Part shown: positions 26,172-35,081 of the stretch, piece by piece | Layout: each line of letters starts with the position of its first letter | How positions within the stretch are numbered: the stretch's first letter is position 1 | DNA from: Pontibacter harenae | GTDB taxonomy: Bacteria; Bacteroidota; Bacteroidia; Cytophagales; Hymenobacteraceae | DNA length: 64,000 bases | Assembly (NCBI RefSeq): GCF_020907245.1 | Contig: NZ_JAJJWH010000008.1 | Coordinates: 89,326 to 153,325, forward strand | Reading direction: 5' to 3' | The notes under the pieces: model-generated | The model's input: only the letters and a program-made list of their open reading frames with translations | Told to the model about the DNA's origin: nothing | Databases searched by the model: none | Position numbers and translations under genes: made by a program

Positions 26172-27605
26172 ATGCTAACTGGACGCGTAAATGCCCCTGA
26201 AATCAACACCGAATACGGCTGGTTAAATACCGACCGCTCCTGGTCTATCAAAGACTTTAGGGGAAAGATTGTGCTGCTCGATTTCTGGACATTCGGCTGT
26301 ATTAACTGCCAGCATATTGTGCCTGATCTGCATAAGCTGGAGCAGGAGTTTGCCGATTCATTAGTGGTGATTGGTGTGCATTCAGCCAAGTTTGATGCCG
26401 AGAAGCAGAACGAAACGATACTACAGGCCATTCAGAAGTTTGGGGTGGAGCACCCTGTGGTAAACGATGCCGATTTTCAAATCTGGAACCAGTACGGCAT
26501 CAGGGCCTGGCCTACCACCGTACTAATTGACCCGAATGGAAAAGTAGTGGGGCAGCATGCAGGAGAAGGTGTGTATGACACGGTGAGGCCGTACATTCAG
26601 AAGATGAAGGAGGAGTTTGCAGATGAGCTGAACCGAGAACCACTGCAGCTACAGGTGCCTAAGCGTACGGCCACCAGCTTATACTTCCCCTCCAAACTGA
26701 CAAGCGATGAAGAAGGCAATATTTACCTTTCCGACAGTGGCTATAACCGCATCCTTAAAATAAACCAAGAAGGGCATGTACTGGAGGCAATCGGGAGCGG
26801 CCTGAGGGGCTTTAGCAATGGCTCTTATGCCGAGGCTACTTTTAACGAGCCGCACGGCCTGGCGCTGTATGGCAACGTTCTTTATGTAGCCGATGCTAAA
26901 AACAACGCTATCCGTAAAATTGATCTGGAGAAAAAGCTGGTAAGTACAGCGGCGGGTACAGGTGAGTTGGGCTATTACTTTATGGAAGATAGTGTTGATG
27001 TACCTGTTAACCCAAACAGCCCTTGGGATTTGCTTATACTGGATAACTATATGTATATCGCCAATGCTGGTAACCACCAGATTTTGCGTATGGATTTGGC
27101 AACGGAAAAAGTATACCGCTTTGCTGGCAGCGGACGAGAGGCTTTAACTGACGGATATTGGCGCGATGCTGCCTTCAATCAACCTAGTGGCCTCGCCAAC
27201 AACGGTCACGTACTTTATGTGGCTGATGCCGAAGCGAGTGCCATTCGTACGGTAAACACAGAAACAGGCATGGTGCTGACACCCTTAGGCAGAGGCCTGT
27301 TCGATTTTGGAGATGTTGACGGTGCCGTGGACGATGCGCTGCTACAACATTGTGTGGGTGTGGAGGTGATAGACAGCGACATCTTTATTGCGGATACTTA
27401 CAACGGTAAAGTGAAGGTGCTGGATCTGGAGCGGAGTCGTGTAAGTACGTTGGCAGAAGGTTTTAGTGAGCCAAACGATGTGCTTTTCCTAAGAGGGCAG
27501 CTTTGGGTAACCAGCACCAACAGCCACCAATTATTTAAGGTAGATATTAGTACAGGCGAAAAAGAAGAAGTACACGTGCAGGTGGTAACGAAGGTAGAAC
27601 CGTAG
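26172..27605 (+). CDS. Thioredoxin-like domain fused to NHL repeats (NHLRC2-like)
   Basis: 477 residues. Residues ~1-150 are a thioredoxin/AhpC-TSA fold with the redox motif FWTFGCINCQHIVPDL (CxxC). The rest (~165-460) is a beta-propeller of NHL repeats, seen as recurring LYVADAKNNAIRKID, YIANAGNHQILRMD and DTYNGKVKVLDL units. The order and the WLNTDRSW-SIKDFRGKIVLLDFW start match NHLRC2-type proteins, a conserved group from bacteria to humans whose biochemical role is not settled. No signal peptide, so probably cytoplasmic. Upstream nuoA is divergent with about 245 bases between. Confidence 0.88.
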   Translation: MLTGRVNAPEINTEYGWLNTDRSWSIKDFRGKIVLLDFWTFGCINCQHIVPDLHKLEQEFADSLVVIGVHSAKFDAEKQNETILQAIQKFGVEHPVVNDADFQIWNQYGIRAWPTTVLIDPNGKVVGQHAGEGVYDTVRPYIQKMKEEFADELNREPLQLQVPKRTATSLYFPSKLTSDEEGNIYLSDSGYNRILKINQEGHVLEAIGSGLRGFSNGSYAEATFNEPHGLALYGNVLYVADAKNNAIRKIDLEKKLVSTAAGTGELGYYFMEDSVDVPVNPNSPWDLLILDNYMYIANAGNHQILRMDLATEKVYRFAGSGREALTDGYWRDAAFNQPSGLANNGHVLYVADAEASAIRTVNTETGMVLTPLGRGLFDFGDVDGAVDDALLQHCVGVEVIDSDIFIADTYNGKVKVLDLERSRVSTLAEGFSEPNDVLFLRGQLWVTSTNSHQLFKVDISTGEKEEVHVQVVTKVEP

Positions 27606-27763
27606 TTTTTTTCAGACAAAGGGCAAAAGGGGAATACTGTTATGGTTCTTGGTCAAAAACTATCCTTTCACGCTATTAAGTTACTCCAATTTGAGTATTA
27701 GAGCTAGAAGTGGCTTAGAGCCATGGAGATGATGTTCTACACCACATTTCTAATTCATGATTT

Positions 27764-28396
27764 CTAATTTGCCTGTGTACTTGGTTCCTTCACCATACTA
27801 GCTCTTAACCTACGGAAGAACTTGAGCATGACCTGGAAAATAGGACTTTGGATAAGGCTGTAGAAGAATGTAGCTATAAACACAGGTCCTCCTAAAAAGA
27901 AGCCGATCACCAGCACAACTAGTTCCACTGCAATGCGAGCGCGTGCTACGGATAGCTTTGTCCTATCGGCTATGGCCAGCATAAAGCCGTCGCGCGGGCC
28001 AGCACCTATGCCGCCTGCTACATATAGTCCGCCCGCAATGCCTCCGATAATCATAGCGGAGCCCAGCAGCAGGTAATCCAGTAAGGTATGCGTAGCATCA
28101 GGCAAGATATCCAGCCACAAGAAAAAGTCCATAAAAGGGCCAACGAGCAGAGCATTCCCGAAGGTGCCGATGTTGATGTATTCCCGCTTCACAAACCAGG
28201 TAACGCACACCAATGATAAGCCAACTATAACGCTCCAGGTACCGATCGTAAATCCTAGTTTCTGAAATAAGGCCACGTTTAGCACCTCCCAGGGGTGCAG
28301 CCCTAAGTACTTTACCTTTACAGCCAGGGCATTGCCAAAGCCGAATAGAATTAATCCTGAAAAGAAAAAAATATAGTTAATTACCTTCTCCCGCAT
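27764..28396 (-). CDS. YczE/YitT-like integral membrane protein
   Basis: 210 residues with about five membrane helices and short loops. The sequences FGFGNALAVKVKYLGLHPWEVL and VAGGIGAGPRDGFMLAIADRT resemble the YczE/YyaS group, related to YitT membrane proteins, where the GxGPRD motif is conserved. Function is not established in this family. Monocistronic on the minus strand; the 290-base gap upstream of it to the nuclease-like gene holds nothing I recognise. Confidence 0.75.
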   Translation of the reverse strand: MREKVINYIFFFSGLILFGFGNALAVKVKYLGLHPWEVLNVALFQKLGFTIGTWSVIVGLSLVCVTWFVKREYINIGTFGNALLVGPFMDFFLWLDILPDATHTLLDYLLLGSAMIIGGIAGGLYVAGGIGAGPRDGFMLAIADRTKLSVARARIAVELVVLVIGFFLGGPVFIATFFYSLIQSPIFQVMLKFFRRLRASMVKEPSTQAN

Positions 28397-28687
28397 GCGC
28401 TTTTACTCTCTTGCCAAATACTACACCTGTTGCACCATAAGCGGCTGCAAGGAAGTAAAATTAAATGGGACGGACTAAATAATTGCTCAGTAACTCGTGA
28501 AAGTGGGTTTAAGTTGCAGCCTGTTTTTATAAACCTTCTCCGCCTGCCCCTGCTGTATCAGAAAGTCATATCAATTCAAATGCATCCGCTTCTGCCACAG
28601 CGGTAGAAAAACCCTCAATATCGTCTGCGGTGAAGAAGGGAGTTTATTATATAAGGATGCGGAGCATGGAGAGGCTGGCTATGTAAT

Positions 28688-29671
28688 TTAATCTTCTGCG
28701 TATTCGGAGAATTCTTCTAAAACTGCGTCTGTCATATATTCTAGCCTTCTCTCTTTGGCCAAATCCTTAACGGAGTTATATGAAATAAATGTGCAAGATT
28801 GTGCTAAAATAAGCTTGAAGACAGGTCTAGTTAGCTCTTGCATAACTTTCCCCTTTCTTTCAGTTGGAGCAACTATGTGGGCTTTAATTCTAAGATTAGG
28901 TTGAAGAGCCATTAAGTCAGCCATTCTTAATATACCCGAATAAATTGAAGTAGTGTGTTCTATCTCAAATGCACGCACAATGGTACGCCCCTTTATCCAA
29001 AGCACATCAATGTTCTCGATAGTTTTTATAGTATCATCATCATAGTTAAGAGGTAGGTCATATAGTAAAGAAGTTGGTTTGGGTTGCCAAACTTCGAAGA
29101 TTCTGCTCCTGTCATTTTTAGGAAGCCACACCTTATAATTCATACGCTCACCGATTTCTGCAATCATTGCTTGCACTTTTATGGATTCACGAGTTAATGG
29201 TGCTTCCTCAAGCAGTGAGTCATTAAAATTAGTTATAGTTATATTAGAATCTTCTGTAGGTGGTTTGATTTCATAAGGCACAAACAGCGCAATTTTATCT
29301 TTATCAAATTCAGAGTTGAGCAGTTCACAGGCATTTTGATCTGAGATTGGTTTAGATGCCTGCATATATTTAACTCCCCATGATGGGCCTCCTGCCTGAG
29401 ATAATATAGAAATGTCGAATGGTCTGCAGAACTCAAGATCCTTAATTTTCAGAGAATGCACATATTTTTGAGCATCAGGCCATGGTTTGAAATTAGTTAG
29501 CTCGTCGAGTTTAAATCGAACACCACAAAAAGTCTTTTTGCCAATTTTAACAGCCAAATAAATTAAATCATTAGGTTGTGGTCCTCTATTTGAGAATCCA
29601 GCTACTTTATGTTCAACACAAATATTATAATTCTCAACTGAGGTAGAACAATGTAGGATTCTTGTGCTCAT
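28688..29671 (-). CDS. Putative PD-(D/E)XK-type nuclease with N-terminal EVE/PUA-like domain
   Basis: 327 residues. Residues ~1-130 (HKVAGFSNRGPQPNDLIYLA through GPSWGVKYMQ) resemble EVE/PUA-like folds, which read modified bases. The C-terminal half carries NIDVLWIKGRTIVRAFEIEHTTS, with an Asp and a following ExEH, then IYSGILRMADL and KAHIVAP; this looks like a PD-(D/E)XK nuclease core in which the usual Lys is replaced by His or Thr. Together they suggest a base-modification-dependent restriction enzyme, but I cannot confirm either domain without a search. The gene is AT-richer than its neighbours and stands alone between unrelated housekeeping genes, consistent with acquisition. No methyltransferase lies beside it. 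Confidence 0.55.
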   Translation of the reverse strand: MSTRILHCSTSVENYNICVEHKVAGFSNRGPQPNDLIYLAVKIGKKTFCGVRFKLDELTNFKPWPDAQKYVHSLKIKDLEFCRPFDISILSQAGGPSWGVKYMQASKPISDQNACELLNSEFDKDKIALFVPYEIKPPTEDSNITITNFNDSLLEEAPLTRESIKVQAMIAEIGERMNYKVWLPKNDRSRIFEVWQPKPTSLLYDLPLNYDDDTIKTIENIDVLWIKGRTIVRAFEIEHTTSIYSGILRMADLMALQPNLRIKAHIVAPTERKGKVMQELTRPVFKLILAQSCTFISYNSVKDLAKERRLEYMTDAVLEEFSEYAED

Positions 29672-29742
29672 TAAGCTTATGTAAAGTAAAAGATATAGGA
29701 TGAAGTTAATGTATAGTTATACATCTTCCTAATATTTCTACT

Positions 29743-30027
29743 CTACCGCCTCACCTCAAAACCTTCAAATCCACCCAGTTCTTTTAATTTCTGCACTTCC
29801 ACCTTCTCTACCTTGGCTCTGCTAGGCCCTTCATGCGCCCAATGCTCCAACTGGTTTAATGCTTCAGCGTCTCCTTCGGCTTCTAAGTAAACTGTGCCGT
29901 CGGCTTCATTTTGTACAAACCCTGTAAGGCTCAGTTCTTGTGCTTTTTCCTTGGTGCTGGCCCTGAAGAATACACCGTGTACTTTGCCGTACACGCGGAT
30001 AGCGATGTGTTTTTTGTCTGTGTTCAT
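29743..30027 (-). CDS. acyP: Acylphosphatase
   Basis: 94 residues, typical of the family. It has the conserved VYGKVHGVFFRASTKEKAQ (catalytic Arg in FFR) and GFVQNEADGTVYLEAEG with the second active-site Asn. Acylphosphatase hydrolyses the carboxyl-phosphate bond of acyl phosphates in the cytoplasm. It lies 71 bases from the start of the downstream nuclease-like gene on the same strand. Confidence 0.95.
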   Translation of the reverse strand: MNTDKKHIAIRVYGKVHGVFFRASTKEKAQELSLTGFVQNEADGTVYLEAEGDAEALNQLEHWAHEGPSRAKVEKVEVQKLKELGGFEGFEVRR

Positions 30028-30126
30028 AATAATATAAGAAAATGATAGTGCTTCAGAAATGAAGCTGTGGTTAAAGAAACGGAGAATACCGCTATGGGTT
30101 GATAGCTTTAATTGTAGAAAAACTTA

Positions 30127-31050
30127 TCAGTAATACAGCCAATGGCCTTTTACCCGCCCTTTAGAAGTGACTTCCAGTGCAGGGAAAGGCAGCTTAATAA
30201 AGAACATACTTTTCAGTAGTGTGTTCAGAAATTTACTGTCGGTTTTGATCTTAGTCCAGTCGATGTCGAGGGAGAGCAGGTACTGGCGGTAATGCTCTCT
30301 TTCGGGCAAGTATACGCCACGATAGTAGCGCCTGTTCTCAAACTCGCCGAACATGCCGTTGGCGCTGTAGCCTACGGTGATATTAACCCAATCGGGTAGC
30401 TGGTTGCGGAGCAGGAGTTTGTATGCGTTCATACTGACCCAGTAGGTATGGGCGTTGTAGTCGAGGAACAGACTTTCGAGGTGCGTATCGCCGAGGTAGC
30501 CGTTGGCCTGGTTATAGTAGGGTGAGGGCGAAAAGCTGAATTTAAACTTCACAGGCTGATCGTTGAACAGCAGTTCCTGACCGATAACAATTGCAGAGCC
30601 TGCGGCGTTGGCCACCATGTCAGGAGCCGAAAAGCCCCAACCTTCGTAGAGGCCGTCGAATACTTCGATGGGCGTTTGCAGCACCAGCCCGAGGGTGCCG
30701 CCGTAAAGTAAAGCCTTTCCTTTGGGCACACCTGCATTGCGCAGCAATTTATAACCAAGGTAGCTCTCTACATAAGAACCGAAGGCATGGCCGGACTTAT
30801 CTACCTGTAGGTAACCTTTGGTATCATCATAGAAATGGAAAGGCACTCGCTCATGGTCTTTGTACCAGATAAACTGCAGGTACGACATTCCCGCTACATA
30901 AAAGCCAGCCTCAGCCGCAATAATAGGTATAAGCTTTCGACGGTTTACGGTGCTGGAATCTGCTGCAGGAGCTTCATCTCCTTGCGCAAAAGCTAGGGAG
31001 CCTGGCGGAAGAGTGAACAAAAGAAGCAGAAGCAGTTTGAAAAGCCGCAT
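30127..31050 (-). CDS. DUF2279 family envelope protein
   Basis: 307 residues. A signal peptide (MRLFKLLLLLLFTLPPGSLAFA) is followed by a conserved hydrophobic body with DKSGHAFGSYVESYLGYKL and WGFSAPDMVANAAGSAIVIGQ, which match the DUF2279/YfiM-like family. The tail is beta-rich and aromatic and ends HWLYY, similar to outer-membrane proteins. The function of DUF2279 is unknown. It is transcribed toward acyP with about 100 bases between; a divergent sdaAA gene lies upstream. Confidence 0.75.
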   Translation of the reverse strand: MRLFKLLLLLLFTLPPGSLAFAQGDEAPAADSSTVNRRKLIPIIAAEAGFYVAGMSYLQFIWYKDHERVPFHFYDDTKGYLQVDKSGHAFGSYVESYLGYKLLRNAGVPKGKALLYGGTLGLVLQTPIEVFDGLYEGWGFSAPDMVANAAGSAIVIGQELLFNDQPVKFKFSFSPSPYYNQANGYLGDTHLESLFLDYNAHTYWVSMNAYKLLLRNQLPDWVNITVGYSANGMFGEFENRRYYRGVYLPEREHYRQYLLSLDIDWTKIKTDSKFLNTLLKSMFFIKLPFPALEVTSKGRVKGHWLYY

Positions 31051-31354
31051 CAGAGTAAGGAGACAAAACTAATTTAATTTGATGATGAGCAAAAGCATTG
31101 AATAAGGGTATTCTATTCAGGAAGAAGTCGTGTGTCTTGTGTCGTGATATTTGTGTCCATTTTGCACTGCACTAAAGGTAGCAAAAGCGGCAGAATTCTG
31201 TAGGAGAGGTGGGTTTTTTAAGTTCCTGCTGCAGCACGTTATCGCCTGCCGAATTGTTGCACAATAGAGGCAGGTATAGTTGATTGCCTAAAATTGCTTT
31301 AACTTTGATGTACTGCTGCGAGAGCGGCAGTTTGCTCTATAAAAGATTAAACTT
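31051..31354. other. Divergent intergenic region with low-complexity tract
   Basis: 304 bases between the DUF2279 gene (minus) and sdaAA (plus). It holds a GTCTTGTGTC-like low-complexity tract (about 31127-31160) and the sdaAA promoter. No gene seen. Confidence 0.5.
31281..31308 (+). promoter_or_regulatory. Predicted promoter of sdaAA
   Basis: A Bacteroidota-type -7 box TAACTTTG (31301-31308) with a TTG at 31281-31283, 17 bases upstream; start codon of sdaAA follows at 31355. Confidence 0.45.
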
Positions 31355-32266
31355 ATGTCGCTATTATTTACGGATTTCAAAAGCTGGGAAAAGCACTGCA
31401 TCGAAACAGGGAAGCCACTTTACCAACCTGTGCTGGAATATGAAATAGACCAGAAAGGCCGTACAGAAGAGTATATTTGGGAAAACCTTGCCAAAGCCTT
31501 CGATGTGATGAAAGACGCTGTGCAGACAGGACTGACGGAGGACATGCGTTCCCGCTCGGGTATGGTGAACAACAGCGCCAAAAAAGTTGCCAAATCGCCT
31601 GTAACGGTGCTGTCGCCTGAGTTTCAGATGCTGGTGTCGCGGGCACTGGGAGCGAAAGAAGTGAATTCCTGTATGGGCCGTGTGGTAGCTGCACCAACAG
31701 CTGGTGCTTCGGGTATATTGCCAGGCACGCTCACTACCTTACAGGAACTGCACGGGCTGGACGATAGAACCATACACGAAGGCTTGTTGATAGGAGCTGG
31801 TATAGCCTTGATCATTGAGCAAAATGCTTCATTGGCAGGCGCTGTGGGCGGTTGCCAGGCCGAGACAGGCAGTGCAGCTGCCATGGCCGCTGGAGCTATA
31901 GTATACTGCCTGGGCGGCACGGTAGAGCAGGTATTTGCGGCTGTTGCCATTACTATACAATGTATGCTGGGCCTGATCTGCGATCCTGTGGCGGGACTGG
32001 TGGAGGTACCCTGCATTGTGCGTAATGCCAGTGCTGCGGCTATTGCTTTTTCATCGGCACAAATGGCCATAGCAGGCGTAAACCCTGTTATACCTGTAGA
32101 CCAATGCGTGGCAGCTCTCGGCGAGGTAGGCGAAAGCATGGAACGCAAATATAAAGAAACAGCCGAAGGCGGCTTAGCGAATACACCGAGAGCCCGCGAA
32201 ATAGAGAATTTTGTGCTGGTGCAGGACGTGGAGATTCTGCCAGACGAGGAAGATTTAGAGGCTTAG
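31355..32266 (+). CDS. sdaAA: L-serine ammonia-lyase, iron-sulfur-dependent, alpha subunit
   Basis: 303 residues, usual for the alpha chain. Signature pieces: NSCMGRVVAAPTAGASGILP, LIEQNASLAGAVGGCQAETGS and LICDPVAGLVEVPCIVRN, whose cysteines are candidates for the oxygen-sensitive [4Fe-4S] cluster that activates the hydroxyl group of serine. The enzyme turns L-serine into pyruvate and ammonia in the cytoplasm. The beta subunit gene (sdaAB) is not adjacent, so it must be elsewhere or the chain acts differently. A TAACTTTG promoter box lies 47 bases upstream. Followed by repeat-rich intergenic DNA. Confidence 0.93.
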   Translation: MSLLFTDFKSWEKHCIETGKPLYQPVLEYEIDQKGRTEEYIWENLAKAFDVMKDAVQTGLTEDMRSRSGMVNNSAKKVAKSPVTVLSPEFQMLVSRALGAKEVNSCMGRVVAAPTAGASGILPGTLTTLQELHGLDDRTIHEGLLIGAGIALIIEQNASLAGAVGGCQAETGSAAAMAAGAIVYCLGGTVEQVFAAVAITIQCMLGLICDPVAGLVEVPCIVRNASAAAIAFSSAQMAIAGVNPVIPVDQCVAALGEVGESMERKYKETAEGGLANTPRAREIENFVLVQDVEILPDEEDLEA

Positions 32267-32579
32267 GGAGTTAAAGATTTAGAGAGTTGTGTTGAGTTAG
32301 AGGGTTAAAGATTTAGAGAGGTAGAAAGTTGAGGAGGCTTTCTACCTTTTTTGCTTTTGAATCAGCCATAATTGTTGGTGAAAACATACAACAACGGTGG
32401 AGGCAGGAAGGGAAAAGAATAAAATATGGCCTCTGAAGCTCCTTTGCTTCGGGCAAAAGTCTAGCGTCTAAACTCAAAGCTCTAATATCTAGCATCTAAC
32501 TTCTAAAATCTTTTCCCCTTCGTGCAACGCTTCAGCAGGTTCAAGGGTCTTACAGGCGGATACTTATACCTTTTAAGCT
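32267..32579. other. Repeat-rich intergenic region
   Basis: 313 bases after sdaAA. It holds a direct repeat GTTAAAGATTTAGAGAG at about 32270 and 32304, a TCTAGC/TCTAAC low-complexity tract (32460-32510), and one copy of the dispersed palindromic repeat (32372-32404). No gene found. Confidence 0.6.
32372..32404 (+). repeat. Dispersed palindromic repeat, copy A
   Basis: TTGTTGGTGAAAACATACAA continues ACAACGGTGGAGGC; an imperfect hairpin. Related copies lie at 34775-34809, 44063-44088 and 44175-44206. Confidence 0.65.
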
Positions 32580-33308
32580 ATGAAAAAATCACTTTTGCTG
32601 GCAACTTTAGTTGGTGTGCTGGCGCTGCAATCTTGCTCTGTGCCTCCCATGGCAGTAGAATCTTCTTTTAAACAGCAGGCCGAGGAGTTGCCCGTAACAG
32701 GCCGAAAGGCTTTTAAGCCGAATGGCCGTTTCAATGTTGGGAACTATATTGTGGCAAACGTAGACCGTGGCTGGAAAAATTCGGGTGGCTTTTCGATACT
32801 GGGCTATGAGAATATCAAGTCGAGCCAGAAGTACCAGTTCAGCCTGCAGGATGGTAAAGGCGACGAGTGGTATGTTTTCGGCATAAGCAAACTGCAAGAG
32901 AAGAACCTGAAGTCCACGAACGGGTTTAGTTTTAGGGTAGCGCCTAGCATGGAATACTATACCAGCTACTTTACCTCCCCTGAAAGCGGGCAGTGGCAGT
33001 TACTAACCGTTGATCCTGGGCATTACCTGGAGCGCAACAAGTTTGAGGGTGGCGTATCGAATGGAGTAACATACTACGAAATCACACCTGTTTATAAATT
33101 CGAGGGCAAGAGCTTGCCGCTTTCCGACATTGTGGGCTACGAGTTTAAAGAGGGTGAGATGGTAATTGGGGCTGTGCAGGTAGTGAACAACGGAAAGGTG
33201 TGGCTGCAGCCAAACTTACCTGTCGATACCCGTATGGTGCTGGCTAGTGCCATGGCCTCGCTCTTGCTCTACGACAAGCTATATGCCTCTGAAGTAGCGC
33301 TGAACTAA
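32580..33308 (+). CDS. Hypothetical lipoprotein
   Basis: 242 residues, no family recognised. Lipobox LQSC (Cys ~19) after a hydrophobic signal, so a membrane-anchored protein, likely periplasmic or surface-exposed. The body is rich in Lys, Ser and aromatic residues with no clear motif; YEITPVYKFEGKSLPLSDIVG and WLQPNLPVDTR are its most ordered-looking parts. Followed by 150 bases and then the DUF4407 gene on the same strand, but with no sign that the two are linked. Function unknown. Confidence 0.75.
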   Translation: MKKSLLLATLVGVLALQSCSVPPMAVESSFKQQAEELPVTGRKAFKPNGRFNVGNYIVANVDRGWKNSGGFSILGYENIKSSQKYQFSLQDGKGDEWYVFGISKLQEKNLKSTNGFSFRVAPSMEYYTSYFTSPESGQWQLLTVDPGHYLERNKFEGGVSNGVTYYEITPVYKFEGKSLPLSDIVGYEFKEGEMVIGAVQVVNNGKVWLQPNLPVDTRMVLASAMASLLLYDKLYASEVALN

Positions 33309-33458
33309 ACCAAACGCTGTTGCTGTTCCTTATCTAAATGTAGCCTGCTGTAAATTAGTTATTTATATCTATGTGGAAGTATAAAACGTATGCTTTTATA
33401 CGTTACTTACTTATAGCTTTGCCAGAGGCTACAATACAGGACAGCTTAAGATTCATTC

Positions 33459-34634
33459 ATGACAAAATTCTTTTGGTGGTGTGCGGGTGCCGACGACACT
33501 ATTCTCGAAAAATGCTCTAAATCGGAGCATGTAAAATATGCAGGTATTGGCGCTACTGTTTTGTTTACAGGCCTTTTGGCAGGTATATCAGGAGCCTACG
33601 CGCTTTACACAGTATTCGATTCAGCGGCTATGGCCATTGCTTTTGGTTTGCTGTGGGGTGCTGTTATCTTCAACCTAGACCGCTTCATCGTTTCCACACT
33701 GCGCAAAGAGGGCAAGTTCTGGAAAGAGCTGCTGATGGTAACGCCGCGCATTCTGCTGGCGCTGGTGCTGGCCGTGGTTATTTCAAAACCGTTGGAGCTA
33801 AAGATTTTCGACAAAGAGATTCAGGCAGTGCTGAAGGAGAAACAGGCTGAGCTGGCTATTGAGCACAAAGCGTTAGTAGGAAAACAGTTTGCCGAAGTAG
33901 ATTCTATCAAATCAGAGATTGCCGCCATTCGCCAGGAGGTGGATACCAAGCTGCAGGAGCGGAATAAAACTTATGAGGCACTCGCTGCCGAGGCCGATGG
34001 CACAGGCGGTACTGGTAAAGTAGGCAAAGGCCCTATCTACCAGGAAAAGAAAATGCAGTACGATAAGGTAGACCAGGAACTGCAGTTATTGCAAGCCGAT
34101 GCCCAGCAGCGTATTGCCCTGCGCGAGCAGCGTATTGCCGACCTGATGAAACAATATGATGAGACGGTGGCAGAAGGGCAGGAGAGCTTCTCCAACTACG
34201 ATGGCTTGATGGCTCGCATTAACGCGCTGGACGAACTGCCGTGGCTCCCTGTATTCTTTATTACCTTGCTTTTCATCTGTTTAGAGACAGCGCCAATCTT
34301 TACAAAACTGGTATCTAGCAAAGGACCATACGACGATATACTGAAAGGTATAGAGCATGAGCGCACAACGCAGGAAATGCAGCGTGTAGCTGAGCGCCAG
34401 AAGCAGTATGATACCCGCCATGCTGTAGCCGAAGCTAAATTCGCTGCCCGCACCGAGTATGAAATTGATGCCAAGCGTGAAGAGGAACGGGTTAAATCCG
34501 ATGCCCATCTGGAGGTAGTGCGGGAATCAGCGGCCGTTTGGAAAGAGCGTAAATTGGCTGATGTACACCGTAGCTCCAACGCCGCAGCGGATTTCCTGAA
34601 TGATGGTGAGGAAAACGGCTACTATAAGTGGTAG
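33459..34634 (+). CDS. DUF4407 family membrane protein with coiled coil
   Basis: 391 residues. It begins WWCAGADDTILEKCSKSE and runs into helices at ~27-75 (YAGIGATVLFTGLLAGISGA; LLWGAVIFNLDRF) and ~90-110, the typical DUF4407 start. A long Gln/Glu/Lys-rich coiled coil (about 125-240) is followed by LPWLPVFFITLLFICLETAP, a further membrane helix with the conserved ETAP, then another charged coil to the end. DUF4407 proteins are found in many bacteria and in some mobile-element contexts, but no function is established. An intrinsic terminator lies downstream at 34706. Confidence 0.85.
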   Translation: MTKFFWWCAGADDTILEKCSKSEHVKYAGIGATVLFTGLLAGISGAYALYTVFDSAAMAIAFGLLWGAVIFNLDRFIVSTLRKEGKFWKELLMVTPRILLALVLAVVISKPLELKIFDKEIQAVLKEKQAELAIEHKALVGKQFAEVDSIKSEIAAIRQEVDTKLQERNKTYEALAAEADGTGGTGKVGKGPIYQEKKMQYDKVDQELQLLQADAQQRIALREQRIADLMKQYDETVAEGQESFSNYDGLMARINALDELPWLPVFFITLLFICLETAPIFTKLVSSKGPYDDILKGIEHERTTQEMQRVAERQKQYDTRHAVAEAKFAARTEYEIDAKREEERVKSDAHLEVVRESAAVWKERKLADVHRSSNAAADFLNDGEENGYYKW

Positions 34635-34705
34635 TTTGTGAAAATTATGAATGGAGGGAATGTACTGCTGTAATACAGTGGCTATAAACTCAAGATCTAT
34701 AGAAT

Positions 34706-34741
34706 AAAACCCTGCCGTTGCTGATGTAACTGCAGGGTTTT
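34706..34741 (+). terminator. Intrinsic terminator after the DUF4407 gene
   Basis: AAAACCCTGC (34706-34715) pairs with GCAGGGTTTT (34732-34741), followed by CTGTTTGG. Loop 16 bases. Confidence 0.75.
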
Positions 34742-34774
34742 CTGTTTGGATGATGATTTGCCTTATCCGCCTTG

Positions 34775-34809
34775 GCCTCCGCCGTTGTGGTGTGTTCTCA
34801 CCAACAACC
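34775..34809 (-). repeat. Dispersed palindromic repeat, copy B
   Basis: On the minus strand GTTGTTGGTGAGAACACACC followed by ACAACGGCGGAGGC, related to copies A, C and D. Confidence 0.65.
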
Positions 34810-35049
34810 ACTTTTACTCTCATTTTGTTACACGACTGCTACACTTAATTTTATTTCGACGATAGTGATAGAACTCCCTTCCTTCGACAAGGAGGGATGG
34901 TTGGATAAATTGGCAGAGGCTTGTAAAGGGTGTTAATATAAAATTAAGGCAGTACGTGTTATCTGTTAAAAAGCGTAACAATCACAGATAACCAGACATA
35001 AAGCCTTCTGTTGCCCTGCTGGGAATTAGGTAGAGATTCGCCTCTGCTG

Positions 35050-35057
35050 TACCTTTG
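35050..35057 (+). promoter_or_regulatory. Predicted promoter -7 box before the aminotransferase
   Basis: TACCTTTG matches the Bacteroidota -7 consensus TAnnTTTG. The ATG is 25 bases downstream, giving a short leader. No clear -33 TTG at normal spacing. Confidence 0.5.
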
Positions 35058-35081
35058 CACCTGAATTTAAACTTAAGCAAT

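Larger units (their letters stand above)
34635..35081. other. Intergenic region with terminator, repeat and promoter
   Basis: 447 bases. In order: the DUF4407 terminator (34706-34741), repeat copy B (34775-34809), a CCCTTCCTT/AAGGAGGG hairpin (34875-34897) and the aminotransferase promoter box (35050). No protein gene seen. Confidence 0.6.
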
